Notes: generated by a model not told the origin, from the sequence alone. Shown: positions 20,896 to 33,789, counted from the stretch's first letter. The stretch: 64,000 nt of DNA from Aurelia coerulea (GCA_039566865.1 CM076951.1:13215484-13279483), one strand, 5' to 3'. Made by a program: numbers and translations.

Positions 20896-22253
20896 TTTGG
20901 TATTGTTCTGAGAGCTGAGTTTTTTATAAAGAATTTCTCTTTGAAACATTCATATGAAAGATCCTTGGCTAATGCACCTGGACAAGTAGTGTTAGGGCCT
21001 AGACGGCTACTGCAGTAGTATCTACCAGAAAACACGGCAGGTGTAAAACACAGGTTACCAGGTTGACAGGTCACCAGGTTGACAGGTTACCAGGTTTACA
21101 GGTTCCAGGTTGACAGGTTGGAGAAAATGCAGGTTGACAGGTTAGAACACAATAGTCAACTTTGGACAATTTCTGTGGAATGCAAAATATTTCTTGAGAA
21201 ATCAAATCATTTTGCCCATATATGACATGACTAATGTTTTTCATTGTGATATTAACTTAAAAATACACTGTTGTGGCACTGATTGGATGAATAAGACGAT
21301 ACCAAAGAATATAATTAGGGAAGCTTCAGTGGTTACGCTGTATACTGAAATTCATGAAGATGACAACGATCCAACTCCCTATTCTCAAACAAAGTATGAC
21401 ACTAGAGCATAAAGGCTTGGTATTTATTCAAAGGCCAGGTTGTTTGTTAGTTCTTTCAGCATTACGACTGACCAATCACAGCCGTGACAGTGTGCCTTTA
21501 AAAGGAATACACAGTGGTAAGTAGGCTTCTCTATAAATAGGCCAAATGAAACACAGCATTGTCTCTTTGCTACCCATGTGTTCATGGCGCTTGTGCTACT
21601 CTTTGCAAATGCAATCTTTTAACCTTGCACACACCCTTTAAGCCCTTTGTAAAATTAAAGTAAGCATCTTATATGTAAACATCCTTTGGTATCGAAGCAA
21701 ATGTTAACAAAACAGACATATCTCTGCATAAAAACTTATGATAAACATTCATCGTATCAATTGCATGGGGAAATTACTTCTGTAAAGTGATACAGTGTCC
21801 ATCAAAGGAATTGAATCAGCATAAGACAGCAAGGTATACCCTATCTGTCAGAATTTGCTGACTCATGGTTCTGGATGGTGGATCTGATTGGCTAACATTC
21901 ATGTGAAATGAAACTGATCACATGAAACGCATTGTGCAACAGCAGGTCCTTTTAGTTTGTTGGGAGTGATAATTGATCTTTCTCACATGGGTCACATGAT
22001 ACATGGCAAAGCAGGTCTATTTATCATGATTCAATGCCTTTCCTTTTAGAGGATGAGCTTCATAGAAATACCTTGACCCCAGCAAATATTGTTACATTGG
22101 TTGGGATTTCCTTTGCTTCGAGAATATTTTCCACACATGTTTTGTAAAACAATTCTCAGAGTTTCACGCTATACAGTGATCATCAGACAACTGAAAACTC
22201 TACTCAATTTGTTTCCATTTTTCACTGAACATCAGATGACATAATCTTATAAC
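20896..22253. other. gene-poor interval with a 12-bp minisatellite
   Basis: 21051-21145 carries about eight CAGGTTGACAGGT-type units. The remainder has only scattered short ORFs (for example 21194-21412 plus) without domains. No gene supported. Confidence 0.5.
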
Positions 22254-23045
22254 TACCGGGTGTCTCAAAAAAAAGTACCCCCTTTTGACTCAACAAGGCA
22301 ACAAAACGATAATATTTCGGGACTTTTTGAATTCATGGCTACATTTGTTGGTCTTCAACTTAAATGCACATACCTTGCATTTGGAAATCGACCACCCAAC
22401 ACCGGAGATATGAGTTCACAAGGTCAAAATTCGGAATGCACCTGAAACCAGAGGTTTTGAGAAATGCCCTAGCCATAATTTGACAACAAACAGGCATTTT
22501 GCAAACGAGTTTTCGACTTTGACCTTTACTGTTTATTTTTCAAAAGATTTACATCATGAATTACCTCAATTGTTCTTGAAATGACTTTCTCTTAAGGAAA
22601 CGGTCTTTGCATTGCATTCGATCCCAATTTTTGTATTAAAGAAGAGGAAAGGAGCATGTGCACGCTTATTTTGGAGATGTGGCACGACTTTATCACTCTT
22701 ACCACATTTTTACTATATTTGTTTAGTCAGCGCCATGTCCATGCATCTTTTATTCTTTTCAAAAGCAAAACACGGAAACTTAAAGTCTACAGGTACTTTG
22801 GAAAATGTCCACGATACAAAGCATGACTAGGCCCTTTTTCAAAACCTCTGGTTTTGGGTGTACTGTAAATTTTGACTTTGCAGACCTGTACCTCCGGTGT
22901 TTGGTGGACAATTTCTAAATGCAAGGTACGTGCATCTAAGTTGAACATTGATAAATTTAGCTGTGAAGTCGGGGAGCAATGATATCTTATTGCTTGGTTC
23001 CTATTTCCAGTCAAAAGGGGGTACTTTTTTCTGAGACACCCGGTA
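22254..23045. mobile_element. mariner-end foldback MITE (TACCGGGTGTCTCAAAA)
   Basis: TACCGGGTGTCTCAAAAAA at 22254 is matched by the reverse complement ending CACCCGGTA at 23045, and the inverted similarity continues inward for about 250 bp on each side. Terminal TA is the likely duplicated target. The ORFs inside are shadows of the arms. Confidence 0.85.
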
Positions 23046-23224
23046 TATTTACAAATCATCTCCTTTGAAACCTTGAAGTGCAAATAATATTAAATAAACT
23101 TCACCTGCGAATGGTGACAATTCATGGCTGATGTCTATTTCATCCAGTACTTTTGAAACTGCATCAACATGCATGCATTTACTGTAGATGATTGCAAGGT
23201 CTAAGTAAAAGGATAACAAATTAT

Positions 23225-24535
23225 GTATAAAAAATTGTACGGCTTGTGTAAAACACAGGTCATGCAGGTCAAGAAAACGCGGGTTAAATCGTGTGGGTCA
23301 AAACTAGAGGCCATGGGCATACTGGCTTTCGGCTTACAGCCTACCGATGTTGTAAGTAAGATAGTCCAAAGGTTACCTGGTTACATTGTGATAAGAAACC
23401 TTCAAAGTCTCGACGATCATTTGAGTGGGGCAATTTTTAATGCAAATTATCATTTGTGAACATAATGAGATTTGTTGCTTGGGGAACCTCTCCAACATAA
23501 TAAAATCTCTGAGTGCTGCACTTAGTCCAAATGAGGATCTCATCAAAATTATTTCAAAACGATGTATGTAAGAACTAAATTTGTCAGGATCATTGTTAGT
23601 TTTCTGATGAATTTTAGGCATTGGATCAGTCAGCTTTCGTCTGCGTGTAGCTGCTTGCAGCTGCTTTTAGCAAAATGTTAAAGGCATTGTGTCCATGTAA
23701 GTAGACAACTTCGAGGGGGGTATCTCGTAAACATGTGATCTTTCGCCTTTTTTTCATGTGAGCGTTGTTTCTTGCAAAGTCTTTTCTTGCAAAGTGTTGT
23801 TTGTTAGTCAAACAATTGCTTCAAAGACAGAAGATAGATTAATGAACATAAAGGCATGTTTTGACAAGTTCTTTTGAATTCGTCAGCAGGGATTCAGTAA
23901 TCCTGCTTTTTGAAATAGTGTTCTAGAATTTTCAAAGGTCATTGTTTTCTTCTTTTGTGTAATTGTTACCAGACCGAATAGGTTTCGTTTCCTTTCGACA
24001 ACGAGGCTCTTATTTTCATGTGATCAGTTTAAAACAGCCTGCCCTTAACCAATCAAATTCTCAAACAGTTACATGCATGTCAGCATCGTGTCAGCAGTTT
24101 TAACTGTTCGTGCATGCAACTTATTGATATATGGACACAGTGCCTTTAAAAATACCAGGTCATGGGTACCAATGGTTTCTGCAGTTTCTCAGCCTTCTCA
24201 AATTTGTGTTGTATTTAGTGATTTTACCATTCCACAACACAGCGGAAATATGCGCATTACCATCTCAGACAAAATATTAGATAGTTACACAATTTTCATT
24301 ATTTTGGTAACGCATTCTTATTTGAAACACCCAGCAACTTGTTATCAAAACTCAAGGGGTCCTTTCAAATCCAACGAACAACTGAACGAACGCTTTTCTG
24401 TGCACCTCTATAGCAAACGGCGGAGGGCCTAAAGCCAGTATGCCCATGGCCACCATTTTGACCCGCATGATTTACCCCGCGTTTTCTTAACCTGCATGAC
24501 CTGCGTTTTACACAAGCCAAAAATTGTGCTGTATA
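23225..24535. mobile_element. 1.3 kb inverted-repeat element
   Basis: 23225-23340 (GGCTTGTGTAAAACACAGG, GGCCATGGGCATACTGGC) matches 24425-24535 in reverse complement. A weaker inner pairing is AAAGGCATTGTGTCCAT (23680) with ATGGACACAGTGCCTTT (24131). No transposase ORF inside; non-autonomous. Confidence 0.75.
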
Positions 24536-24601
24536 CTCCATGTTATGAAAAGATCTACTGTATCTAAAGTAACTGCTGAAAAATATTACAAAAGTTAAAT
24601 G

Positions 24602-25222
24602 TACCGGGTGACCCAGAAAAAAGTGACCCAACGCAATCTGTTACAGAAAATTAACTAAGTGGCCGATTGAGATGCTTCAAACGTTGTTCTGTCGCTAAAA
24701 GACTAGCCTATGCCATGAGTATTTTTCGCAATTTTTTCGGCACGATAAATTTCCAAAATTAAGGATTTCGAGGAAAAGAGCATGCCTGAAATCCTCAAAA
24801 AGTCGTCAAAAACAGGGCATCGATTTACAGCCATTTCAAATCTTCAAAACAACGAGGAGCGTGTTTCATTTCAAACTGGGAATAGGTAACACAGTCGGAA
24901 GTCTTCAGAGCAAGTGTATAGTCCCTAGGTACTTGAAAATATTCTCAGGCAGAAAGAAACACTCTCCTCGTTGTTTCGAAGATCTGAAATGGCTTCAAAT
25001 CGATCCCTTGTTTTTGACGACTTTTTGAGAATTTCAAGCCTGCCCTTTTCCTCAAAATCCTTAATTCAGAAACCTTCCCGTGCCCAAAAAAATTGCAAAA
25101 AATACTCATAATGTAGGCTGGTCTTTTAGCGACAAAACAACGTTTGAAATATTTCAATTTGCCACTTACTTTTTTCTCTATAACAGATTGTGTTGGGTCA
25201 CTTTTTTCTGGGTCACCCGGTA
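24602..25222. mobile_element. mariner-end foldback MITE (TACCGGGTGACCCAGAAA)
   Basis: Ends TACCGGGTGACCCAGAAAAA at 24602 and its complement at 25222, with nearly full-length arm pairing (for example CTAAAAGACTAGCCTA against TAGGCTGGTCTTTTAG). Different arm sequence from the 22254 element, so a separate subfamily. Confidence 0.85.
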
Positions 25223-25489
25223 TATAATTACAGTATATAATGGTAAAACTTTTTGCAAGCTAATAGTTTTGGTGTGTATATTAAATGAAACAATTTGAAT
25301 TAATTTCTGAAGTTTGCATATATATTTGAGTGGTTGTGAAACCTGGGAAATTTAGAGCATGTTGGCAGTGCTTTGCAAAGTGCTTATAACAGGCTTATTA
25401 TCAGACAAGAGCAGCAAAAATTAGCATTACCTTCTTCTGCACAGATGACTTTTCAAGTAGATTCTTCAAAAATATTTTTTTGTTAGGAT

Positions 25490-25762
25490 CACAGCTGCAC
25501 ATATAAATCCAGTTGGATCTACCTCGGCTCCATTTGATAACAGCATGACTGCTTTTCGTTCGATTAGGAAGTGCTTATTTGCCTGTTTGTGAAAGAAGGT
25601 TTGAAAAGAATGACATGTAGAAATCCCTTGCAAATCGTGTACAGCATTTACCCTTTTATGATGTGGTTGATTGTGGTTATGATCCTTTATCAACATCTCA
25701 AACAGAGAATACACTAAAGCCTTGCCTTTTAGAAACTGCTTGATAAGAAACTCAGACCCTGA
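25490..25762 (-). CDS. exon of ankyrin-like gene
   Basis: The minus strand reads a coding stretch starting after the acceptor TTTTTGCAAAAATTCAG|GG and containing EFLIKQFLKGKALVYSLFE, HDLQGISTCHSF and AVMLLSNGAEVD. The last two are one degenerate ankyrin repeat (D-x-x-G-x-T-x-x-H ... LL-x-x-GA-x-VD). Low-complexity and transposon sequence are absent here. It likely follows the exon ending at 25986. The 3' edge is uncertain: the frame stays open to about 25466 and no clear donor was chosen. Confidence 0.45.
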
Positions 25763-25985
25763 ATTTTTGCAAAAACAATAGGAAAACAATGGATTGATGA
25801 AGGGAGAACAACAGGTCAAGGTCATAAGTGGGTGTCTTAAAGGTGGAACTGATATGCTGTATTGTGACTGCATACACAAGAATCCTCATCAAGAATTGTG
25901 ACTGCGCTTTGTCTTCTTTTTTTTCTAAAGGTTAAATATTTTATGATGTATCTATTTGTTTGAACCAAAAATGGTTAATTCATAC

Positions 25986-26131
25986 CTGAATTGTTTTTGC
26001 CTCTTCATCAAAATCTGGAACAACACATTTTGTGTATCTGTCATTCAGTGGTAGAATAGCTTGAAGTCGCTTCAGTTCAATAGCATAAATGGTTGCTCGC
26101 CTCTCTGTAGTTTCCTCTGCATTAGTAACCT
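25986..26131 (-). CDS. internal exon of same minus-strand gene
   Basis: Open frame of about 48 codons (ERRATIYAIELKRLQAIL, YTKCVVPDFDEEAKTIQ) ending in a good donor CAG|GTATGA at 25986/25985. The 5' edge is less certain: acceptors TAAG|GTTACT or GCAG|AGGAAA are possible. Codon content looks coding but no domain is recognised. Confidence 0.45.
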
Positions 26132-27420
26132 TACAGCAAGAAAGACATCAGTTTTCTTTTTTCAGAAGAACTAGAATATATGCTTAGAAAAACTGGAAAC
26201 AGTAATATTCACCTGCAGTTAATAACTCCTACTTGTACAATTTTATGATGCTGATGCCAGCTGATGACAAAATAATTTCTGGTTTAAAGTAATATCAGCC
26301 CATACGCTTAGACATACTACACACAGCTATAAAAACTGCAGTAGTTGAACCTGAACTTGGGGGCCTCCAAAACGTATTTTTCCAGAATGACATGCAAACA
26401 TCACATTTCTTCATAGCAGCTAAATGTTAAGAATGAAACATGAATGGCTGTACCTACAGTACTCTATGTATTAAGAAGAAATATTTTACAGCCAAAGAAT
26501 AATGATTTAAGTTGACAAAAACAATAGTCAGGGAGTGCTGCGTACTGGTTTTACTCACACAAATTTTTCTCAAAAGTTTACCATTTAAATTTCTATGAAG
26601 TTTACAATTGTGGTCAACAGCAACTTCAGAAGGCAATATCTTCACGTAAGAATCCTCTAAAGTCCCCAAATCATGAAACTCCAGAAATAGTCACTGTTGC
26701 AAGACAAATTCGTTGGCACATTATATTGCCTTTAATTAAGTTAATTGACCATAATGACAATAGTGCAGTTTTCATTATGCAAAAATGAGGCATCATTATC
26801 AAAATTTTCATCTGTGCATGTGCTAATGTTCATGGTGACGCTGAACCACAGTGACATCTCTCAACAGCCACAATAAGGACTGCAAAATTTGTTTGTTTGT
26901 CCAAAACAAACAAAGAAACAGACAAATACAAACATAGCACACAAATTTTCACCTGTGCAATGGATGATAACGAATCTATTTCTAAATGTTCCAGCTGCCG
27001 CACTGTGATCCAGATTTCCGTTTTAGTGTTTTAAAAAAATCAGTTTGGTACATTTCTGATACTTTCATTTTTCACATTAATTACATGCCCTGAAACACTG
27101 TGTGCCGTGAGTTTTTAAGAGGACAAATTATTAAAGTTTTTCCAGTGATTTACAGTGTAGGCTGTCCTCCAAAACAATACATCATTTGCATTCAACATTA
27201 GCCACAGCGTACATTTTTCAGCCTACCTAGTGTTACCTGGCTACCTATAGAAATTAAGCATGATCAATTAAATACAACCTACTAATGTTTGTCTGACCAA
27301 ATATGCTCATTGGCTTGCACCTAATGACCCCTAAAAAAGGTTTTGATTGGCAACTTCCTACTCTGCTGGAAGAAATACCACACCACACATAGATTTAGAA
27401 AGAGCAAGAAATCATAACTT
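26132..27420. other. probable intron and repeat-poor non-coding DNA
   Basis: No convincing ORF on either strand apart from 26454-26669 (minus), which has no domain. It lies between two proposed exons of the minus-strand gene, so it is most simply intronic. Confidence 0.4.
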
Positions 27421-27422
27421 AC

Positions 27423-27874
27423 AATGTCAAACCAATCACCAACGCAGTCATTTTGATCAGTATCTGATCCAAAATCTCTCAGAACTTCCAATATTTCTCC
27501 TCCTTCGTCTGCTTGTTGGAGTAGTGGTTGGGGGACAGCAGCAGCAGCAGCAGGCTGCTGTTGGGAAGGCAACCTTCTTGCCACAACTGATGACTGTCTT
27601 TTGCTACTCTTTCTCTTTCTTGACTATTTACTGTGACCCAAGATCCAGCTCCATCCATTGGGCCATGGCCAGCTGCTGTTGCCTTGCTCAAAAGCGTAAT
27701 GTGCTGCCCTGCAAATTCCGAATTGCCATTATCATTTGGCCGGCCTAAATCTAATTTGTATGTTACCGTCTTTTGTCCTTTCCATTTTCCTTCAGACGAT
27801 CTGATTTTCTTCCTCGTCCTTAACCTACCTTCACTTGCATCTACGAACTGCAACAACTTTGTCTTTTTATCCAT
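27423..27874 (-). CDS. first coding exon of minus-strand gene, frame change at CAG tract
   Basis: ATG at 27874 opens MDKKTKLLQFVDASEGRLR, a basic segment KWKGQKTVTYKLDLGRPN, then polar sequence. Near 27560 a (CTG/CAG)n tract occurs. Before it one frame looks coding; after it a second frame does (QQADEGGEILEVLRDFGSD, then DWFDI) and ends at a consensus donor ATT|GTAAGT at 27423. The two frames overlap at 27584, so an indel in the microsatellite, a small intron or an assembly error must join them. The Gln/Ala tract and basic stretch suggest a nuclear protein, but there is no domain call. Confidence 0.5.
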
Positions 27875-30153
27875 AATAGAAGGAACAAACTCTAAATATA
27901 AACGACATATACAACTCTGCTACACCGCAGCTTCTGGATGATAGTTGTCCGCCATAATTAAAAATACTGCCTCGCTGTATCACCTCCGCATAAAGCACTT
28001 GCCCCACACCGTGGTCCATGTATAGGGAATACAGTAGAGAATGGCCGTGGTCCAACACGAGAATTTCAACCATATCCTACCTGCTCTGTCCTACATTTTG
28101 GGGCACTGCCAACTGCAGCTATGACTCTCTCATCAGAGAGGCAAACAACAACGGCCTCCAGCTCACTGCAACAGCAGCATTCTCGCTCATTAGCAAGGTT
28201 GTGTGTTTCACAATGATCACGTCTGCATCTTCAAAGGATAATGGAAATCAAATCAATAAAAGTTAGGCCTAATAGTATCCACTTAGACCACATCCTCACT
28301 GTTTAATGAAGATGAAGGAACAAGGGTGAAGAAAAGAAGGAAGCAAGGAGTAAGTGATAAAACTGGTTTAAAACTTGTCTATGGAAATCCAATACTCTAA
28401 ATTGTAGCATGACCTTCACTCACAAAAACAACACTCCAGTTCAGTTCTGCATTCAATGTCTGTCCATTGGCTAATCGTAGCTCTACCAAACTATTGTCCA
28501 TCCCCATCATTACTTAGAATCTGAATAGTGCAGTCAGACATAAAGTATGAGGCATAAACGTTAGAATTCCCTTGGCTAAGTGGGTTTGGTGACTCTTAGG
28601 GGGGTTTTTGTGGTATTCTTCTGTCCATGGAAAGGGTAAGAGTTACATAAGCGTTCAAAATTATGTAGGCGCACCTTTATAAAACCTTGAAGGGAATGGA
28701 AGCATATAAAAGTATCTTAAGCCACTTGTGGTCAAATTCTAGCCTATCAAATACCAGTATTTCATTTTGACGTTCATCAGTTATCCAAATATGGTTCAAA
28801 GGGTGTCAAAATCCTTTGTTCTTGTACGACTTTTTTTATCATGAAAGGCTTCTATACGCTTAGTTCCCTTAAAAATATAGCAATATGAAAGATATTCTTA
28901 ATCTGTTAGTAACATTATTTCTGGCAAGTCAACAAATTTCTTCAAGCAAAAATCCAGAATGGTCTTGAAAATAAAGGTAGTTCGCGTATTTCTAACAGCA
29001 TATACTCACTTTTTCTCCTCAACCTCCCAGTTAACGAGACTACATTTTTCAGCAAACAAATTATCAAACAACATGCATATTTCCTGCTCATCTGCCGTTC
29101 TTGCCATGGGGGCATTGTATATGATGAAACCTAAGATAAAAAATAGCTATTGTATTCAGTTCACATATACCCTAACTTACCAAACCGGATGTGCAGCAGA
29201 CCTTGCTGGGAGGAATGAGAACATGAAAGGCAGGAAACTCTCGTTTGTTGCGAGATGAGATATTGACAAAGACAATTTCTGTATTCTATTCACACACAAA
29301 AGTTAGCTTTTGCATTGGATATTTCCGAAGCACTTTGTCTCACTTTTAAAAACATGTTGTAAATGTAATGTCTCATTCATCTTATCTTGATGAATGATGA
29401 CTGTACAGTTTTGACTGCAAATCTCATTGTACTTATATTTTGCCTTGAAAATTCTCTCATAATATAATGCTGTTGCTTGATCGATCAGAAACTTGAAAGA
29501 ACAAACTCTTTACTCGTGATGAAGCTAAAATAGTATAGTATTATTAAAGACAGATAAAAGGAAGTAGGGAAAAAAGTCAATGCTGCAGTTAATCATTTGA
29601 AAATTAATATGCATCATTGGGAATTCTTGAATAGGCTCCCGCATGGAGCAATAAGGGAAAGGGGCGGGCTTGAAATATAACCTATAGGTGATGACACTGA
29701 GTAATTTCCAACTAAAAGGTTGACTTGTGAAAGTCTCAGTCCCGTCCGAACATTTTGTGACAGTCTCAGTCAGTTCCGAGAGCTAATCGCGAGAGCGAGT
29801 TCCGATAGGAGCTGACTGAACGATCGGTGAGCGATTGGACGGGACTGAGATTTAAGTTAAAACTTATTGCTTTTATCTGGCAAAGTTATACAAAGACACA
29901 GGATGTATTCGTATCGGGATATTTGAGAAGGGGATTATTTGAGCAACTTTAGGTGAAGGCTCATTCAAATCAATGTGTCGAGTAGGGAGCTATTTGAAGG
30001 TGACTTGAGCTAGTCAATAATACACAAGGAGAGTGTTCTACAATTTCGATGTCTTTAATGTTAATTCATTGGAAAGCAAAATGTTTTACCTTCTTCCATC
30101 AACCTTGTTTTACGCGGGCCTCTCACAACATTCCTTTCATTTGGGTTTGCTAA
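27875..30153. other. non-coding interval with a 130-bp hairpin
   Basis: 29727-29856 is an imperfect palindrome: TCTCAGTCCCGTCC against GGACGGGACTGAGA. Several short ORFs (27867-28266, 28959-29258) overlap on opposite strands with no domain. The part next to 27874 may hold the promoter and 5' UTR of the minus-strand gene. Confidence 0.4.
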
Positions 30154-30834
30154 AGGTTGAAATACACGATCCATTTAAACTGAAAGTTTTAACTGAAGAT
30201 CAGAAAACTGATCGTGTAGTCGGCAAAAACTGACGTTTTTATCACCATCAGTTTTGACTGATCAGGCTTTCTAAAAGTTGGACGTGTTCAACTTTTCACT
30301 TTAAACTGAATGTCAATCATGATTAAAATCAATAGCACCGCTAAGCTCTGCAAATAGACGCATTGTCTTCGGATTAGCCATGGAAGTTGCACAAGGAAAC
30401 ACTAAAGGAAAAATGGCTGCTAAAGCAAACGAATGGGGTAGACAGATTATTTCATCAGTGTTTTTCAAAGCAGAGGCACTGTCTCTTGTTTCCATCATTC
30501 GAATCAAAACCAACTGCAATACCTCATCAAATGTTTCTGTGCTCATTCATTGACACGAAAGTTTTTAACTTTTGGAACTTTTGGAGCCAAGGTTTAACCC
30601 ATGCAGATCTCTTTTTGCGTTTTATAATGTTCTTCCTTCATCTTAAAAGTGCAGCAACTACTATAGCTGCAGCAGAACATTCCGAGTCACCGCCGATCGC
30701 AAAAATGCGGAAAAACTGTCCCAGCTCATCAGTTTAAACTGATCATGTAGTCGGGCGAATCTGATCAGTTAAAACGGATGAAAAAGACAGACAGTTTAAA
30801 CTGATCAGTATAAATGGATCATGTATTTCAGCCT
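30154..30834. mobile_element. AGGTTGAAATACACGATCC-ended MITE
   Basis: AGGTTGAAATACACGATCCA at 30154 pairs with the reverse complement of the sequence ending AGCCT at 30834. Interior holds many AGTTTAAACTGATCA-type palindromes near both ends. It directly abuts, and appears to cut, the coding exon at 30835-31209. Confidence 0.75.
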
Positions 30835-31209
30835 GAAGAGGACCACTTCCTTCAACACGTAGGGTGGTCTTTCTGACCTTGACGCAGGTCCAGCAGATCT
30901 GTTTCTCGGTGCACTGCCACTCGTTGAAGATGCAGATCTCCTATTGCGGTCTGTCGAAAACCTTGGTCTCGGAACAGTGCCATTCCTGATACTGCTGGCT
31001 GGAGGCCTTGTTACAGAGCGGCTGCGATTAAACAGAGATCTCATTTCTTCTTCTGGTGTTGTGTGTTGTGTCTGTGCATTTTGCCCAGAATTTGATTGTG
31101 CAGAGGTTCCATTATTTAACGCTCGTTCAACAGACTGTTGGAATTGAGGGCTCGAAACTATTGAATTAGTGATTGCCTGCAACTCCTCAGGACTTAATCT
31201 TGCAGCCAT
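30835..31209 (-). pseudogene. first exon of unknown gene, cut by MITE
   Basis: ATG at 31209 begins MAARLSPEELQAITNSIV, followed by a polar S/T/R-rich region with RSRSVTRPP and RNRRSAS, and then PPYVLKEVVLF, where the frame enters the terminal repeat of the adjacent MITE. About 122 native codons. The end looks like an interior of a coding segment, so the insertion probably disrupted the gene. No domain recognised. Confidence 0.45.
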
Positions 31210-33090
31210 CTTCTCTTGACCACACTGAACTGAATGAAGGTATACTGCGCATGCGCTAGTCCTTTTTCCCGCCAGTACCGCACGATGCGTGTAAACGACT
31301 TGAAGTTTATATCTTATATAAATAAAGTTAGAAATAATAAATAAAGAATACATGCTTGAAATAAATAAGCACCACCACACATTGGAAAAAGATGTACACA
31401 GTGCAAAAGAAACGCACACTGAATGAAAAAATAGGACTATGGAACGGAAAAAATACAGACCAGTAAGAGAGAAAAATCATGCAGCATAGGAAAAAATTCA
31501 AGGAACTGCTTGCAATAAAAATCATACCCATAAGAAAAAACAAAGACACCAGCTGTAAAAAATTTATTATGTGGAAAAAGGAAATCTACAATGTAAAACT
31601 TCACAGATACACAACAAAAGTAAAATCACACATCATAGAAAATTTTGATACATTACAAAAAAATTTATTACACTAAAAAATGCTGATCACGTAAGATAAA
31701 AAAAACATACTTTTGTCCCCTTTGGCGCCTCATAATGTACCACACCATATTTGGGTAGCTGATCTTCGTCAACCAGAAATGCTGATGTATGATAGGCTAG
31801 AATTTGATGGCAAGTAGCTTGAGCCACTTTTTATGCCTACCTGTACGAAAATACAAGGCCATGTAATAGCCATGTACAAGCATTGTAGTTTATGGCCTTG
31901 TAACCTTGTTCTAGCCAAGAAAAGCATAGCTGTAACCTTGTAAATGACTAAAAAAATGCTAATTAGCTTGGGGAAACCTTGCCGAAGCCTTGTGTTAGAC
32001 TGTTTGTAACTTGGAATCTTATTGATAGCCTTGTAATTTTCTTCAAATGTTAGTACAAGGTCATAATCCCTGATGCTACAAGGCTAAAACTTGGCCTGTA
32101 CAAGGCCAAGCCTAGCCTTATATTTTTGTAAATGCACATTCCCTTCAGACTCCATCGTGTTTCATGTAACAAAGGAACTAGGAAGCAATGTTCTGTTAAC
32201 GCATAAGTACCAAATGATCAACCCCCCCCCCCCACTTATTAATTTGTGAAAAATTTTCCATCCCATTTTTATTCCAACCCCTCTTTTCATTAATCCTTGA
32301 AAACTTGAAATGATGGTGAGCATTTTTTTAATAAATATGAAAAGGATGTGTTTAACTAAGAAAACACTATGTTTCAGTTTTTCCAGCCTCCTTTGGATTG
32401 TTCCAAACCCCTGTTGTCATTATATCCAACCATTTCCAACTCCTCCCCCAACTATTCTCACCCCTCCCCTGTTTACTTGGTACAGTCATCAAAACTGTCT
32501 TTAAAGGATAACATAGGGCTGAAATCTTTAAAAAGGTTGGTTTAAAATTCTGTTACAACAGTTTTTCTTTGGAACTTTGGATTTTTTGCTGTAAATCTGA
32601 AATGTAAATTTATTATTATATTGCATAGTTTCAAAATCGTGGCATTTATTAAAGTTGAGGCTATCACATCATCCAGTCTTTGAATCCTAAAATATTGCCA
32701 TATCTTCAGAAGTGGTGCAGGGAGCTAGCTAGACTGGGCTCAATTTTTGCACAAATGTATGCATTTTCTGGTTTCTGCTCTGTCTATCACATTTATAATA
32801 ATAATAGCAATGATCCTGTTTATATAGGGTGATTCCATCAGCTACCATACACTAGCGGCTATTGAAAGAAGCATTATCATATTTGTTAAAGTGGTCAAAT
32901 CTCCGAGCAGGATCTGGAGCAGTTGACAAATTTGCAAATCTCAGGGACAAAATCAAATTGTTGGCTACAACATCTCCAAATACTTGAGGAAGCTCAAGAA
33001 TTCAAGAATTCTGCAGCCTTTATCTTCAGACTGTTGATTCGCTTCTGACTGAGGTTGAACCTTCTTGGGGGAACAAACCATGATTTGAAG
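31210..33090. other. AT-rich interval; includes CCTTGTA motif cluster and one MITE half
   Basis: 31849-32115 has about ten CCTTGTA or TACAAGG motifs in both orientations. 32505-32695 is one arm of the family found complete at 43755-44280 and 47371-47870 (AAATCTTTAAAAAGG, TGTAAAATTC). A C-tract lies near 32223. No gene supported. Confidence 0.5.
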
Positions 33091-33099
33091 TTGTGCAGA

Positions 33100-33610
33100 T
33101 CATGCTTACAGGAGTCGATTTCCTTTGCCTGAAGCCCTGCCTGAAGCCCATGGTGCTGCCAACATCAGTTGCCTTTGTCCTTCCTCTCAACACAGAGTGG
33201 AAGTTTTCTACATGATATCCATCAAACGCAACAAAACATTTCTCAATTACATCATACTATGGATGAGCTTCATCCTTCAAAAAATCTCAACATGGATAAC
33301 ACAATCAACATTGCCTTGTCATAGTGCCTCCTTCTAAATGTTGAAAGCATGACCCAACAGCGCATCAAAGCATGCAAATATTGATCAACATTATTGCCCC
33401 TGAAAATTACAGAATAAATACTTAGCACAACAGGAATGTAATTATCCACTAGATTCAACAATGTGAGGTACTGAACATCATTTGAGTGGCTAAAAACGGC
33501 AACAACGTCATCCCTTACCAACGTCCATCCACCATACATTATTTCTAATAACAATGAGATTCTCCACAGCTTAGCTTTTTTTTTGCTAAAGTGGTCATTG
33601 TGGCTTGCCT
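33100..33610 (-). pseudogene. broken copy of the RING-finger unknown family
   Basis: The minus strand reads LWRISLLLE, MYGGWTLVRDDVV and QYLTLLNLVDNYIPVVLS, then HYDKA before a stop at about 33270. The homology continues in another frame with HVENFHSVLRGRTKAT. The same segments in the same order occur in the larger copy at 59771-61391 (YGGWTLVRDNV, LLNLLDNYLPLVLS, PVENFHSLLRAQTN). A frameshift at about 33270 shows that this copy is dead. Confidence 0.8.
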
Positions 33611-33789
33611 CAATATAAGTCTAAATACTTTGAGTGTTGGAGATAAACAGTCTCCTTGAGGATTAGGTGGGTCTAAGCCTATAGGAATACTTGGCAGTTC
33701 CTATTCATACCTTGATTTCCTGGCACCTACATAGATATGTGGCACTCCCACTGTGTAATGAAGGTTCTCCATTTCTGTGTACCTTACAA

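Noticed and set aside
21051..21145. CAGGTTGACAGGT units considered as a CRISPR-like array
   Set aside because: No spacers: units are directly adjacent and about 12 bp long, which makes it a minisatellite.
25080..25298. Plus-strand ORF in the 24602-25222 MITE
   Set aside because: Encoded by the foldback arm, mirrored on the other strand, with no domain.
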